DNA from: Theocolax elegans
Taxonomy: Eukaryota > Arthropoda > Insecta > Hymenoptera > Cerocephalidae
Direction: 5' to 3'
NCBI GenBank assembly: GCA_026168455.1
Contig: CM047430.1
Location: 74,601,393 to 74,665,392 of the forward strand
Length of the DNA: 64,000 nucleotides
The translations under genes were made by a program, and so were the position numbers. Shown here piece after piece: positions 1 to 12,533 of this stretch. The stretch's first letter is position 1. Each line of letters opens with the position of its first letter. The notes below the pieces were generated by a model. That model made no database searches. It was not told where the DNA came from and saw nothing but the letters and a program-made list of their open reading frames with translations.

Positions 1-3000
1 TCAATATTTTTGATTTCGTTCCCGGGCCGGGTTAAGTGAATTCATATACATTTTTATGTTTAAAATCACACATATATCTGGCCAAAACGTCGATTTTTTC
101 AGTATTTCTCATTTCGTTCCCCCGCCGTATTAATCGAATTCATATACATTTCTATGTGTAAAATAACACATACAAACGACCAAAACGTCGATTTTTTCAG
201 TATTTCTCATTTTGTTCCCCGGCCGTATTAATCGAATTCATATACATTTTTCTGTGTAAAATCTAACATATATCTGGCCAAAACGTCGATTTTTTTCAAT
301 ATTTTGATTTCGTTCCCGGGCCGAGTTTATCAAATTCGAATACATTTCTATGTGTAAAATAACACATATAACCGGCCAAAACGTCGATTTTTTGAGTATT
401 ACTCATTTCGTTCCCCGGCCGTAGTAATCGAATTCATATACATTTTTATGTGTAAAATCTAACATATATCTGGCCAAAACGTCGATTTTTTCAATATTTT
501 TGATTTCGTTCCCAGGCCGAGTTTATCAAATTCGAATACATTTCTATGTGTAAAATAACACATACCAACGGCCAAAACGTGGATTTTTTCAATGTTTCTC
601 ATTACGTTCCCCGGACGGGTTAATCGAATTCATATACATTTTTATGTGTAAAATCACACATACAACGACCACAACGTGGATTTTTTCAATATTTTTCATT
701 TTGATCCCCGGCCGGATTAATCGAAATCATATACATTTTTATGTGTAAAATAACACATATAACTGGCCAAAACGTCGATTTTTTCAATATTTTTGATTTC
801 GTTCCCGGGCCGGGTTTATCAAATTCGAATACATTTCTGTGTGTAAAATAACACACACAAACGACCAAACGTCGATTTTTTTCAATATTTCTCATTTCAT
901 ACCCCGGCCGGGTTAATCGAATTCATATACATTTTTCTGTGTAAAATCACACATAGAACCGGCCAAAACGTCGATTTTTTCAATATTTCCCATTTCGTTC
1001 CCCGGCCAGATTAATTGAATTCATATACATTTTTATGTGTAAAATCACACATACAACGGCCAAATGTCGAATTTTTCAATATTTCTCATTTCGATCCCCG
1101 GCCGGATTAATCGAATTCATATACATTGTTCTGTGTAAAATCACACATATAACCGGCCAAAACGTCAATTTTTCAGTATTTCTCATTTCGTTCCCCGGCC
1201 GTATTAATCGAATTCATATACATTTTTATGTGTAAATCACAATATAACTGGCCCAAAACGTCAATTTTTTCAATATTTTTGATTTCGTTCCCGGGCCGGG
1301 TTTATCAAATTCGAATACATTTCTATGTGTAAACTAACACACACAAATGACCAAAACGTCGATTTTTTCAATATTTCTCAATTCGTTCCCCGGCCGGGTT
1401 AATCGAATTCATATACATTTTTATGTGTAAAATCACAATACAAACGGCCAAAACGTCGATTTTTTCAATATTTCCCATTTCGTTTCCGGCCGTATTAATC
1501 GAATTCATATACATATTTATGTGTAAAGTCACACATATAACTGGCCAAAACGTCGATTTTTCAATATTTTTGATTTCGTTCCCGGTCGGATTAATCGAAT
1601 TCATATACATTTTTATGTGTAAAATCACACATATAACTGGCCAAAACGTCGATTTTTTCAATATTTTGATTTAGCTCCCGGGCCGGGTTTATCAAATTCG
1701 AATACATTTCCTATGTGTAAACTAACACACACAAATGACCCAAAACGTCGATTTTTTCAATATTTCTCATTTCGTTCCCCGCCGGGTTAATCGAATTCAT
1801 ATACATTTTTATGTGTAAATCAACATACAAACGGCCAAAACGTCGATTTTTTTCAATATTTCTCATTACGTTCCCCGGCCGGGTTAATCGAATTCATAAA
1901 CGTTTTTATGTGTAAAATCAAACATCTATCTGGCCAAAACGTCGATTTTTTCAAATATTTTTGGATCCGTTCCCGGGCCGGGTTATCAAATTCGAATACA
2001 TTTCTATGTGTAAAATAAACACATACGAACGACCAAAACGTCGATTTTTTCAATATTCTCATTTCGTTCCCCGGCCGGGTTAATCGAATTCATATACATT
2101 TTTATGTGTAAACCACACATATAACTGGCCAAAATGTCGATTTTTCAATATTTTTGATTTCGTTCCCGGACGGATTAATCGAATTCAAATACATTTTTCT
2201 GTGTAAAATCTCACATACAAACGGCCAAAACGTAGATTTTTTCAGTGTTCTCATTTCGTTCCCCGGCCGGGTTAATCGAATTCATATACATTTTTATGTG
2301 TAAAATCACACATACAAACGACCAAAACGTCGATTTTTTCAATATTTCTCATTTCGATCCCCAGCTGGATTAATCGAATGCATATACATTTGTATGTGTA
2401 AAATCACACATATAACCGGCCAAAAAGTCGATTTTTTTCAGTATTTCTCATTTCGATCCCCGGCTGTATTAATCGAATTCATATACATTTGTATGTGTAA
2501 GGTCACACATATAACTGGCCAAAACGTCGATGTTTTTCAATATTTCACATTTCGTTCCCCGGCCGGGTTAATCGAATTCATATACGTTTTTATGTGTAAA
2601 ATCACACATATATCTGGCCAAAACGTCGATTTTTTTCAATAATTTGGATTCGTTCCCGGGCCGGTTTATCAAATTCGAATACATTTCTATGTGTAAAATA
2701 ACACATACGAACGACCAAATCGTCGATTTTTTCAATATTTCTCATTTCGTTCCCCGGCCGGGTTAATCGAATTCATATACATTTTTATGTATAAAATCAC
2801 ACATAAACTGGCCAAAACGTCGATTTTTGCAATATTTTTGATTTCGTTCCCGGGCCGGGTTTATCAAATTTCGAATACATTCTATGTGTAAAATAACACA
2901 TACAAACGGCGAAAACGTGGATTTTTTCAATGTTCTCATTACGTTCCCGGACGGGTTAATCGAATTCATATACATTTTTATGTGTAAAATCACACATACA

Positions 3001-5991
3001 AACGACCAAACGTGGATTTTTTCAATATTTCTCATTTCGATCCCCGGCCGGATTTAATCGAATTCATATACATTTTCTGTGTAAAATCACACATATAACG
3101 GCCAAAACGTCGACTTTTTCAGTATTTCTGATTTCGTTCCCGGCCGTATTAATCGAATTCATATACATTTGTATGTGTAAGGTCACACATATAACTGGCC
3201 AAAACGTCCGATGTTTTCAATATTTCACATTTCGTTCCCCGGCGGGTTAATCGAATTCATATACGTTTTATGTGTAAAATCACACATATATCTGGCCAAA
3301 CCGTCGATTTTTTCAATAATTTGGATTCGTTCCGGGCCGGGTTTATCAAATCGAATACATTTCTATGTGTAAAATAACACATACGAACGACAAATCGGCG
3401 ATTTTTTTCATATTTCTCATTTCGTTCCCCGGCCGGGTTAATCGAATTCATATACATTTTTATGTATAAAATCACACATATAATGGCCAAAACGTCGATT
3501 TTTGCAATATTTTTGATTTCGTTCCCGGGCCGGGTTTATCAAATTCGAATACATCTATGTGTAAAATAACACATACAAACGGCGAAAACGTGGATTTTTT
3601 CAATGTTTCATCTACGTTCCCGGACGGGTTAATCGATTCATATACATTTTTATGTGTAAAATCACACATACAAACGACCAAAACGTCGATTTTTTCAATA
3701 TTTCTCATTCGATCCCCAGCTGGATTATAATCGAATGCATAACATTTTTATGTGTAAAATCACACATATAACCGGCCAAAAAGTCGATTTTTTCAGTATT
3801 TCTCATTCGATCCCCGGCTGTATTAATCGAATTCATATACATTTGTAGTGTAAGGTCACCATATAAATGGCCAAAACGTCGATGTTTTCAATATTCACAT
3901 TTCGTTCCCCGGCCGGGTAATCGAATTCATATACGTTTTTATGTGAAAATCACACATATATCTGGCCAAAACGTCGATTTTTTCAATAATTTGGATTCGT
4001 TCCCGGGCCGGGTTTATCAAATTCGAATACATTTCTATGTGTAAAATAACACATACGAACGACCAAATCGTCGATTTTTTCAATATTTCTCATTTCGTTC
4101 CCCGGCCGGGTTAATCGAATTCATATACATTTTTATGTATGTATAAAATCACACATATAACTGGCCAAAACGTCGATTTTTGCAATATTTTTGATTTCGT
4201 TCCCGGGCCGGGTTTATCAATTCGAATACATTTCTGTGTAAAATAACACATACAAACGGCGAAAACGTGGATTTTCAATGTTTCTTTAGTTCCCCGGAGG
4301 GTTAATCGAATTCATATACATTTTATGTGTAAAATCACACATACAAACGACCAAACGTGGATTTTTTCAATATTTCTCATTTCGATCCCCGGCCGGATTA
4401 ATCGAATTCATATACATTTTTCTGGTAAAATCACACATATAACCGGCCAAAACGTCGACTTTTTCAGTATTTCTGATTTCGTTCCCCGGCCGTATTAATC
4501 GAATTCAAATACATTTTGATGTGTAAAATCACACATATAACTGGCCAAAACGTCGATTTTTGCAATATTTTTGATTTCGTTCCCGGGCCGGGTTTATCAA
4601 ATTCGAATACATTTCTATGTGTAAAATAACACATACAAACGACCACAACGTTGATTTTTTCAATATTTTTATTTCGATCCCCGGCCGGATTAATCGAATT
4701 CATATACATTGTTCTGTGTAAACTCACACATATAACCGGCCAAAACGTCGACTTTTTCAGTATTTCTGATTTCGTTCCCCGGCCGTATTAATCGAATTCA
4801 AATACATTTTTATGTGTAAAATCACACATATAACTGGCCAAAACGTCAATTTTTTCAATATTTTTGATTTCGTTCCCGGGCCGGGTTTATCAAATTCGAA
4901 TACATTTCTATGTGTAAAATAACACACACAAACGACCAAAACGTCGATTTTTTCAATATTTCTCATTTCGTTCCCCGGCCGGGTTAATCGAATTCATATA
5001 CATTTTTATGTGTAAAATCACACATACAAACGACCACAACGTTGATTTTTTCAATATTTTTATTTCGATCCCCGGCCGGATTAATCGAATTCATATACAT
5101 TTTTCTGTGTAAAATCACATATAACCGGCCAAAACGTCGATTTATTCAGTATTTCTCATTTCGTTCCCCGGCCGTATTAATCGAATTCATATACATTTTT
5201 ATGTGTAAAATCACACATATAACTGGCCAAAACGTCGATTTTTTCAATATTTTTGATTTCGTTCCCGGGCCGGGTTTATCAAATTCGAATACATTTCTAT
5301 GTGTAAAATAACACACACAAACGACCAAAACGTCGATTTTTTCAATATTTCTCATTTCGTTCCCCGGCCGGGTTAATCGAATTCATATACATTTTTATGT
5401 GTAAAATCACACATACAAACGACCACAACGTTGATTTTTCAATATTTTTATTTCGATCCCCGGCCGGATTAATCGAATTCATATACATTTTTCTGTGTAA
5501 AATCACACATATAACCGGCCAAAACGTCGATTTATTCAGTATTTCTCATTTCGTTCCCCGGCCGTATTAATCGAATTCATATACATTTTTATGTGTAAAG
5601 TCACACATATAACTGGCCAAAACGTCAATTTTCAATATTTTTGATTTCGTTCCCGGTCGCATTAATCGAATTCATATACATATTTATGTGTAAAATCACA
5701 CGTATATCTGGCCAAAACGTCGATTTTTTCAATATTTTTGATTTCGTTCCCGGGCCGGGTTGATAAAAATTTGAATACATTTTTATGTGTAAAGTCACAC
5801 ATATATCTGGTCAAAACGTCGATTTTTTCAATATTTTTGATTTCGTTCCCGGGCCGGGTTTATCAAATTCGAATACATTTCTATGTGTAAAATAACACAC
5901 AGAAACGACCAAAACGTCGATTTTTTCAATATTTCTCATTTCGTTCCCCGGCCGGGTAATCGAATTCATATACATTTTTATGTGTAAAATC
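1..5991. repeat. 98-bp satellite array, left block
   Basis: Tandem array of a 98-bp monomer; counting bases between successive TATGTGTAAA motifs gives 98. Two alternating monomer flavours are visible: one with CCCCGGCCGGGTTAATCGAATTC and one with CCCGGGCCGGGTTTATCAAATTC at the equivalent place. Many monomers carry an EcoRI site (GAATTC). Each monomer has a dyad, TATGTGT-AAAATC-ACACATA. Short ORFs occur on both strands but shift frame every monomer (98 is not a multiple of 3) and are not genes. The block ends at 5991, where an LTR element interrupts a monomer. Many 1-nt homopolymer differences between copies look like either divergence or read error. Confidence 0.97.
5988..5991. other. Target site duplication of element 1, left copy (AATC)
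   Basis: AATC lies immediately before the TGTGATG end of the LTR and recurs at 21101-21104 immediately after the CATCACA end. The uninterrupted monomer reads GTGTAAAATCACACATAC, so removing the element and one AATC restores a normal satellite monomer. A 4-bp duplication is usual for Gypsy integrases. Confidence 0.93.
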
Positions 5992-8044
5992 TGTGATGCT
6001 GGTATTAATTTAAATAACACAAAAAATATTATGTAAATAAAATTATATCCGGATTCCCAACATCATCGAAAAGAAAAACAAGTATTAGTTATTAGTCCTG
6101 ATTACCCGGTGGACTCACCCAGAGGAAGTTCCGTTGAATAAAATAATAGTTCCGGATAACTATTAAACCGCGTAACGAATATTAACACCCTTAACAAAAT
6201 TTAGATATAACTAATTATATTACGGGATCTAATAATAGATCCCGTGGCACCACTAACCACGAGAGAGAGAACATTAATTTTTAAATAAGTAAAATAAATA
6301 ATTTGACTAATTAATAACGCGCACTAATTACTTAACACTGTCCCCATGATATATAAATCACTTATTACATTAATAAATAAAATAACTCACCAAAATATAG
6401 AGTAATTATTGGGAAAAAATTATAACAATCTGATAAAATATATATAGATATATACAACTGTATTTATCTGGTTGATTTCCTCCTTAATCTACAATTCCTC
6501 CTTAATTATTTTCAATCCTCCTTAATTATATTCAATCCTCCTTAATTATATTCAATCCTCCTTAATTATTTTCAATCCTCCTCAATAATACTAATAATAA
6601 TCTGCGATCGATAGAATCAGAATGCTGAAAAACACTGTACTTTTCGGTGGGTAGAATCAGAATGGCGATGATCCGTTTTTCCGAGTCACGCCAAACTTCT
6701 TCCCCGATTTTCCATCTCCCTCAATCTCCTAATATCCCTATCTGTTCTCTCTCTCGTTACCTGCGAGGGATACGGCAATATTATATTCTCCAACCCTTCC
6801 GTATCCGTCACAGGTGTAATAAAGCTACCCGTATTTACCCCACTATAAATAAAAATGACAACTAATTTGCATAAGTTATCATTGTCCCAACTAGTATTTC
6901 GACTTTCCGTATTTAAGGTAATTACAGTCATATAACGTAATATGCTGTTATATTTACCCATACGGAAGTCTTATTCTCTAATAAAGTCATCTATTGATTG
7001 GTTCAATAGATCACTAAATTATTCTCTAGTTAATAGCGCTAAATTCAAATATACATTTATCTCCGTACTCTTATACACCTGTTCCCCCACTATCCGCGTT
7101 CCAAATTCCCTATACTATATGCGCGCGATCCCCATATCGATACGAGCGCGGACCGCGTGTTCAGTGTGCGCGCGCTTGAATCTAGATCGATTCAAGATGG
7201 CGACAACTGAGCGCGGGCCGGCACGTAAACAACGTGCCTCGCGACCGTTTCCCCGGGTGTGCGCGATCCCCACCGGCGGGAGTAGTACCCGGGTACTACC
7301 GCGGAGTGATGCGCGTCCGGAGGTGCGCGTACGCACCTGACAAGGCTCCTCAGGCGACGCAGTACACGGCGAATCCCTCCACAACACCGATGTCAACAAC
7401 GCACGCGGAGAGAATCTGCTAAGTATTATATATACACTCGTAAGTATTTCTATAATATAACTATTTATAATAATTAATTATATTTATTATATAACTCTAC
7501 TTCCCTACTAACAATCCTCTTTCTCCTTAACACATAACACTCCTTACCTTGGTATCCCAAACTAAACAATATCTGTTTATTTTTATTTAATTGATATATA
7601 ATTATTATTACTAATTCCACCTATTCCTTATCCCTGTTAACACTTACTTATTGTAATATTAATCTATATTCTCTTCTTTCTCCTTTTCCAATTAATAATC
7701 TACACACCCATCCGTTATCATTTTCCTTACATCTCCCTACTTATATTATTGTTAATATTTATAAACTCCCTATATAATTTTCCATGATACCTGTCCTTAC
7801 TATAATTATTTTATTTAATAAATATCCATATTAATATAGTTCTCTTTTTCAGATGCAGCGTGCCAAGGAGTACCTGTCACCGAGGGAACCCAGGACACGC
7901 TGATCCAAGGACAACCAACAGACCTTCGCATCAATCCAATAGGACAGCTAGATAAGTATACTTATTAATATAGATCTTTATCTATTAATATTAATATTCT
8001 ATATATATTATTTCAGGTGGCCTCGGTGATGTACCCACATCACA
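5992..8044 (-). repeat. 3' LTR of element 1
   Basis: Copy of 19043-21100 with only scattered small differences, mostly single-base indels (for example around 6095-6120 and 6235-6260). It is about 2053 bp, long for a Gypsy LTR. The inner boundary is set by CATCACA ending at 8044, followed by the purine tract; the outer boundary by TGTGATG at 5992 after the AATC duplication. It contains an AT-rich region with a 20-bp minisatellite, a CpG-rich stretch around 7120-7400 and a TATA-like motif at 7424-7436. Short ORFs inside it recur in the other LTR but show no recognisable domains, so I do not call genes. Confidence 0.94.
6477..6588. repeat. 20-bp minisatellite inside the LTR
   Basis: About five to six imperfect copies of CAATCCTCCTTAATTATATT. 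The same tract is at 19526-19638 in the other LTR, so it belongs to the LTR and is not a local expansion. Confidence 0.85.
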
Positions 8045-8058
8045 TTACCCCCCCCTAA
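8045..8058 (-). promoter_or_regulatory. Polypurine tract of element 1
   Basis: On the minus strand a run AGGGGGGGG followed by TAA abuts the TGTGATG start of the 3' LTR. A purine run at this place is the expected primer for plus-strand DNA synthesis in an LTR element. Confidence 0.75.
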
Positions 8059-8590
8059 ACTTTACTTACTCTGGTAAGGATAGTTTACTCCTAAATACCT
8101 CCTGAATACACATGGGCAGGACAACACACTCACAAAAAAAATAAAAAGAATAAAATCAACTCACACTGGAGATCCTCTTCTTTCCTCCTTAATAATTCAC
8201 GGCCCTACTAATTTGTAGGGAGACCACCACTAACTACCCTGCTACCTTATGTCCTTACTATCTAACTTAATCCCTAATCCCTAACCTAACTAAAATTAAT
8301 AAATTATTATTTGTTGGGGTCTGGCACGAAAACCGACCGGAGGATAGCATTCCTGATATCCTCCGGAAGATCCCGCACCTCCCTCAACAATCTCAGGGTC
8401 TGTTCCGCGTTCCCCCTTGTTGCTCTCCCCAATCCTCCTGATTCCTCTATTTCCCTAACTCCTAACGTTCCCGTTCTTCTAATCCACGCGGTGTCCTGAC
8501 CCTCTCCCTCCTAACACCCCGGACAGGTGATCTTGACCTCATAATAGCCGACGAAGACGTCCCTACTACTCTACCATTTTCCCCCGTTCC
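8059..8590 (-). other. 3' untranslated region of element 1
   Basis: Stretch between the third ORF and the polypurine tract. It is AT-rich with an A-rich run near 8140-8160. No convincing ORF or repeat was seen. Confidence 0.6.
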
Positions 8591-9648
8591 TCAAACTGTA
8601 CCCTTATAAATTCCTATGCACCCTCTTACATCGTGGGCAATTTGAGAGGTAACCCCCCTTCTCCCGCAGTTCCGGCAACATACAAAAATAACGGGATCGC
8701 GACATTGCAATTGGCGATGGCCTTTCCTCCAGCAGTTAAAGCAGGAGTAAGGAGGGGGATCACGGATGGGTTGGTTGGAATAGGATCCAACCCCCCAAAC
8801 ATAGCTCCATTCCTCCTCACTGGAAGGTCCGGCGACCCTACTGTTGTTTCCGGTAATGGAACCGGTGTCCATTGCACCCCCCTATTCCTGTCCGGTGGTT
8901 TCCTTATTTCTAGCCTCTTTCCGTTCCTTATCTCTACCTACTTTGTTAATAAAGTCCCATAGGACCGTGCAGTCCTGGGTTTCCGTCCTGGTCGGAGGCC
9001 CAGGCGGAGTGGGGGATCGGGAACGGATCAAGAATCGTGGCTCATAATCGTCGAGCTGCAATTGGCGACGAGGGTTGTACGACCTCTTCTTCTTATTTTT
9101 TACTCTTCTTGGTCTTGACAACCCTCGGCGCCTCCTGCACCTCAACTGGAGCCGAATTCCGAACCCCCCGACCCGCAACTCGGTCCAGCGTCCTCCAAAT
9201 CCCATTCGGGAATATCCCAGGACGGCTTTCGGCTTAGGATCGGCAACGACCACGAGGGAGGGGGGGTTGGATGGTCATCCAACCAAGCGTTGATTTCCGC
9301 CACCTCCTCATCGTGGATGAGGAGGACCCCCTCCATCGCCGGCGTCAACGAAGTAGTTGCCGAAGCAACTGACCCAACTATCTCTAACTTTTCGGTCTCC
9401 CTACTAGTGGAGCCTCCTCGTGGCCACCGATTCGGCGCCACAACAGGACCCTCCACCTCCATTAGTTGTCCGCCGTCGGTGGACTCGCTGGCTCGCCCTT
9501 CCTCCTCTTTTCGGCGCCTATCCTCATTCGCCAACCACTCCTCCTCACCCGCCGTGTTGTACGACCATTGCAATGGTAATACCGGCGGCTGAGGAGAACG
9601 GATGGTTCCTGCCCCTTCTACTCCCTTTACTTCCTGTCCGCTAGCCAT
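8591..9648 (-). pseudogene. Third ORF of element 1: arginine-rich, CCHC zinc-knuckle protein
   Basis: Begins 26 bp after the pol stop, where envelope genes of errantivirus-like elements sit. No signal peptide, membrane segment or furin site is visible, so I do not call an envelope. The first frame (9648-9142) is acidic and proline-rich. A second frame (9253-8882) carries an arginine/lysine-rich stretch (RCRRRRGLSRPRR). After one TAG at 8882-8884 the same frame continues to 8591 and contains CFNCWRKGHRQLQC, a perfect C-x2-C-x4-H-x4-C knuckle, then a second cysteine cluster CCRNCGRRG lacking the usual histidine. Total about 350 codons in pieces: one frame change near 9142-9250 and one in-frame stop. 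The knuckle suggests nucleic-acid binding. Function unknown; it could be a displaced or duplicated nucleocapsid-like domain. Confidence 0.7.
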
Positions 9649-9674
9649 TTCTACAAAATATATATTTTGTCACC

Positions 9675-11296
9675 CTATGATTCCCTACTACATTTTACTC
9701 CCCTAGGGGGAACATACCTGATCAGATCTTTCACGTGCACCTTATTTTTTCCCTTTGGACTTATCAGTCCTATCAATAATATACACGGTGGGCGATAATA
9801 CTTCCATATGGTGTAAGGTCCTTCGTATTTAGGACACAGTTTTGCCGAAAACCTATTCGCGGCGTTAGACAAATAATGAGTCCTACAAAGTACCCTATCT
9901 CCCGGGAAAAATCTGACGTCCCTCCTACCCTTATTAAATACCTTAGCTTGTTTTTCCTTCGCCTGTTCTATATGCTTGGTGACAATATCTCTTAGTATAT
10001 CTAACCGTTGTACCCTATCGGCCCAAGCTTTTTCATCACCCTTTTGAATTAATTCCCTCGGTTCTACCTCCCTACGTAAACTTTTAACAGGTCTGGGGTG
10101 TCTCCCATAATTCAGGAATGCGGGTGATACTTTTAAAGACGATTGAATCGCGGTATTTATCGCATGCCTAAATTCACTAAGGTGTTGATCCCAGGTCCTG
10201 TGATCGTTCTTAACAAACGCCGCAATCATAGTTTTCAACGTACGATTGCTCCGTTCTACAGCGTTTGCTTGAGGATGGTAGGGTGGAGTGGTGACATGTT
10301 TAACCCCATATTCCGCTAAGACATCATTCAAAAATTTATTCTCGAACTCTTACCATTGTCAGTAAGCAAATAGTCAGGAGTCTCCCACCTAAATAAGATC
10401 AATTCCTCAAATGCTTTTGCTACTGATTTACCATCCGCGGTTCTTAACGGTTTCAACTCTATCCACCGAGTAAATAAATCTTGGAAAACTAACAAGTATT
10501 TACACTGACTCTTACTAGGTGGAAACTCCATCATATCCGCTGCCACCACTACCCAAGGTCTCTCAATCACCCTACTACTAAGCAATCCTTGTGGGCCTAA
10601 CTGGGATACTTTATATCTCTGACAAACATCACACCCTACTACGAATCTATTAACATCGTACCATACTCCTCTCCAATAATAGTCCCTAATAACCCTGTCA
10701 TACGTCTTTTCTACCCCTAAGTGACCCGCCGAGGTTTCGCAATGCGCATCCCTTATTACTCGCTCTCGCTGTTCCTCTGGGACCACTAATCTCCAATCTT
10801 CGTCCCTATTTGTGACCGGGTCCAACAATGGATCGTTACGGTACCTATATAATAGGCCGTTTTCTACTCTCCATTGCTGGTAACGGTTAGGAAATTGCTC
10901 GACGTTCTTGAGCATATTTAAATACCAAGTGTCCCTAATCTCCTGAAAAGCAGCCACTGTATCGACCTCACCCGGATACATCCTAGAGAGTGCGTCTGGG
11001 ACTTGATTGAGAGATCCTTTTCTATGGACTATCTCAAAGTCCCATTGTTGCATCTCTATAGCCCACCGAGCGAGACGACCAGTAGGCTCCTTAAGGTTCC
11101 GCAACCATTTCAACGCACTATGATCCGTGATTGCGGTAAATGGATATCCCTCTAAATATGGCCTCAACTTCTTTATAGCCCAAATTAACGCCAAACATTC
11201 CTTTTCCGTTGTGGAATAATTCCTTTCCGCGGCCGACAAAACCCTACTAATGTAGACTATGGGGTGCTCCCCGTCTTCCTGTTCCTGAGTCAGCAC
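9675..11296 (-). pseudogene. pol: Element 1 pol: RNase H end and integrase
   Basis: The frame from 11296 begins inside RNase H: EKECLALIWA (catalytic Glu at residue 33) and TDHSALKWL (Asp58), with a late Asp in PDALSR. The integrase zinc module follows: H185, H192, C222, C225 (GCDVCQRYK). Next come the catalytic Asp254 in AADMMEF and Asp313 in LLTDNG. The frame breaks near 10328-10331 and continues from 10331, where Glu26 in NAVERSN completes D-D-E; a C-terminal basic tail ends at 9675. All three catalytic residues are present across the two frames. The protein inserts the cDNA into the genome. The breaks are small indels and could be read errors. It lies 26 bp upstream of the third ORF. Confidence 0.92.
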
Positions 11297-12533
11297 CGCT
11301 CCAGTGCATAATTACTTGCATCACACTGCACTTTGAACGGTTTGCTGAAATCAGGGCGAGCAAGAACGGGTGCAACAGTCAAAGCTCTCTTTAGTGTATC
11401 GAAAGCTTCCTGCTGCTCCTCCCCCCATATCCATTCTTGTCCCTTATGCAACAACCTTACTAATGGTATTTTTAATTCGGCCTCATTCTCAATAAAACGC
11501 GAGTACCAGGCGATCATACCAAAGAATCTTCTCAATTCCTTGATTGTCCTGGGTACTGGATAATTGACCACCGGAGACACTTTATCTGGATTTGTTCTAA
11601 GTCCGTCCCTATCTAAAATAAATCCTAAATAAGTCACCCTACTACAACAAAATTCGCATTTGTCCCTATTCACCGTTAACCCTGCATCTAATAATTTCCG
11701 CAATACCAAATCCAGATATTTCAAGTGTTCCTCGAACGACTCGGTGACGATGATTATATCGTCCAGATATCCGAAAATGAAAGGTTCGAATTCCGGACCG
11801 AATATCGCATCGATCAACCGCTGGAAGGTCATGGGCGCATTCGTCAAACCGAATGGCATCCTTTTAAATTGCCATAGACCCGATCCTGGCACCGCAAAAG
11901 CCGTATATTTTCGACTAGCAGGCGCCATCTTAACCTGAAAGTACGCCTGCTTCAAGTCGATTTTGCTAATATACTGGCCTTGCGAATTTTATCCAGAATC
12001 GAATCCATTTGTGGCAAAGGATACGCATCCCGTTTTGTGACCGAGTTCAAGTCCCTATAGTCCACACAAAATCTAATTGATCCGTCGGACTTCCGTACCA
12101 AAACTGGTGCACTGCTCCAGTCACTTGCCGATCTTTCTATAACTCCCAACTGTAACATTTCTAACCTCCTCATGAGCTGCCTCCAACATCTTGGGCGAGA
12201 TGCGCCGTGTCGATGTTTGATTGGAGGAGCTCCCTGAACATCAATTGAATGTTCAGTAAGGTCGGTCATTCCTAACCGATCGGCGTTTATGTCTGGAAGC
12301 AAATTGTGCACCAATTTTTGCACTTTGTCCCTTTCCTCATCCTGTAATTCAGAGATGCCAGCGCATTCCCCGAATATTATAGGATGGTTTGTCCCTTTCT
12401 CACTACTATACGACCTCCAAGGACCTTCCCTAACACGCCACTGATCCTGTCCTAACCTATCATCAAAATTAAAAAGTTTGCCGAATCCATCCCTAATATC
12501 ATATCCGATTCCAAGTCTTTCAATGCCCTGCAA
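11290..12533 (-). pseudogene. pol: Element 1 pol: reverse transcriptase
   Basis: The frame 12533-11952 has the RT N-terminal half: RFCVDYRDLN and the YPLPQMD region. It breaks just at the motif that should hold the first catalytic Asp. The frame 11955-11290 then continues with QAYFQVKM, MPFGLTNAP and the active-site box YLDDIIIV (Asp65 and Asp66 of that frame). Thumb and connection follow (TYLGFILDRDG, WYSRFIENEAELKIPL), then the start of RNase H (CDASNYAL). A second break at about 11290-11296 separates it from the rest of RNase H. Residues around YLDD and the RT-to-RNase H order are typical of Ty3/Gypsy. It copies the element RNA into DNA, primed from the site at 19026-19041. Confidence 0.93.

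Noticed and set aside
6647..7422. ORFs inside the LTR of element 1 (also at 19696-20504), up to 132 codons.
   Set aside because: They lie on the strand opposite to element transcription or in CpG-rich LTR sequence, recur only because the LTR is duplicated, and show no domain.
8633..8962. Plus-strand ORFs antisense to the third ORF of element 1 (also 9037-9644).
   Set aside because: Shadows of GC-rich coding sequence on the minus strand; no features of their own.
8591..9648. Third ORF of element 1 as a retroviral-type envelope gene.
   Set aside because: No signal peptide, transmembrane segment, cleavage site or cysteine-rich ectodomain; instead a CCHC knuckle and arginine-rich region.
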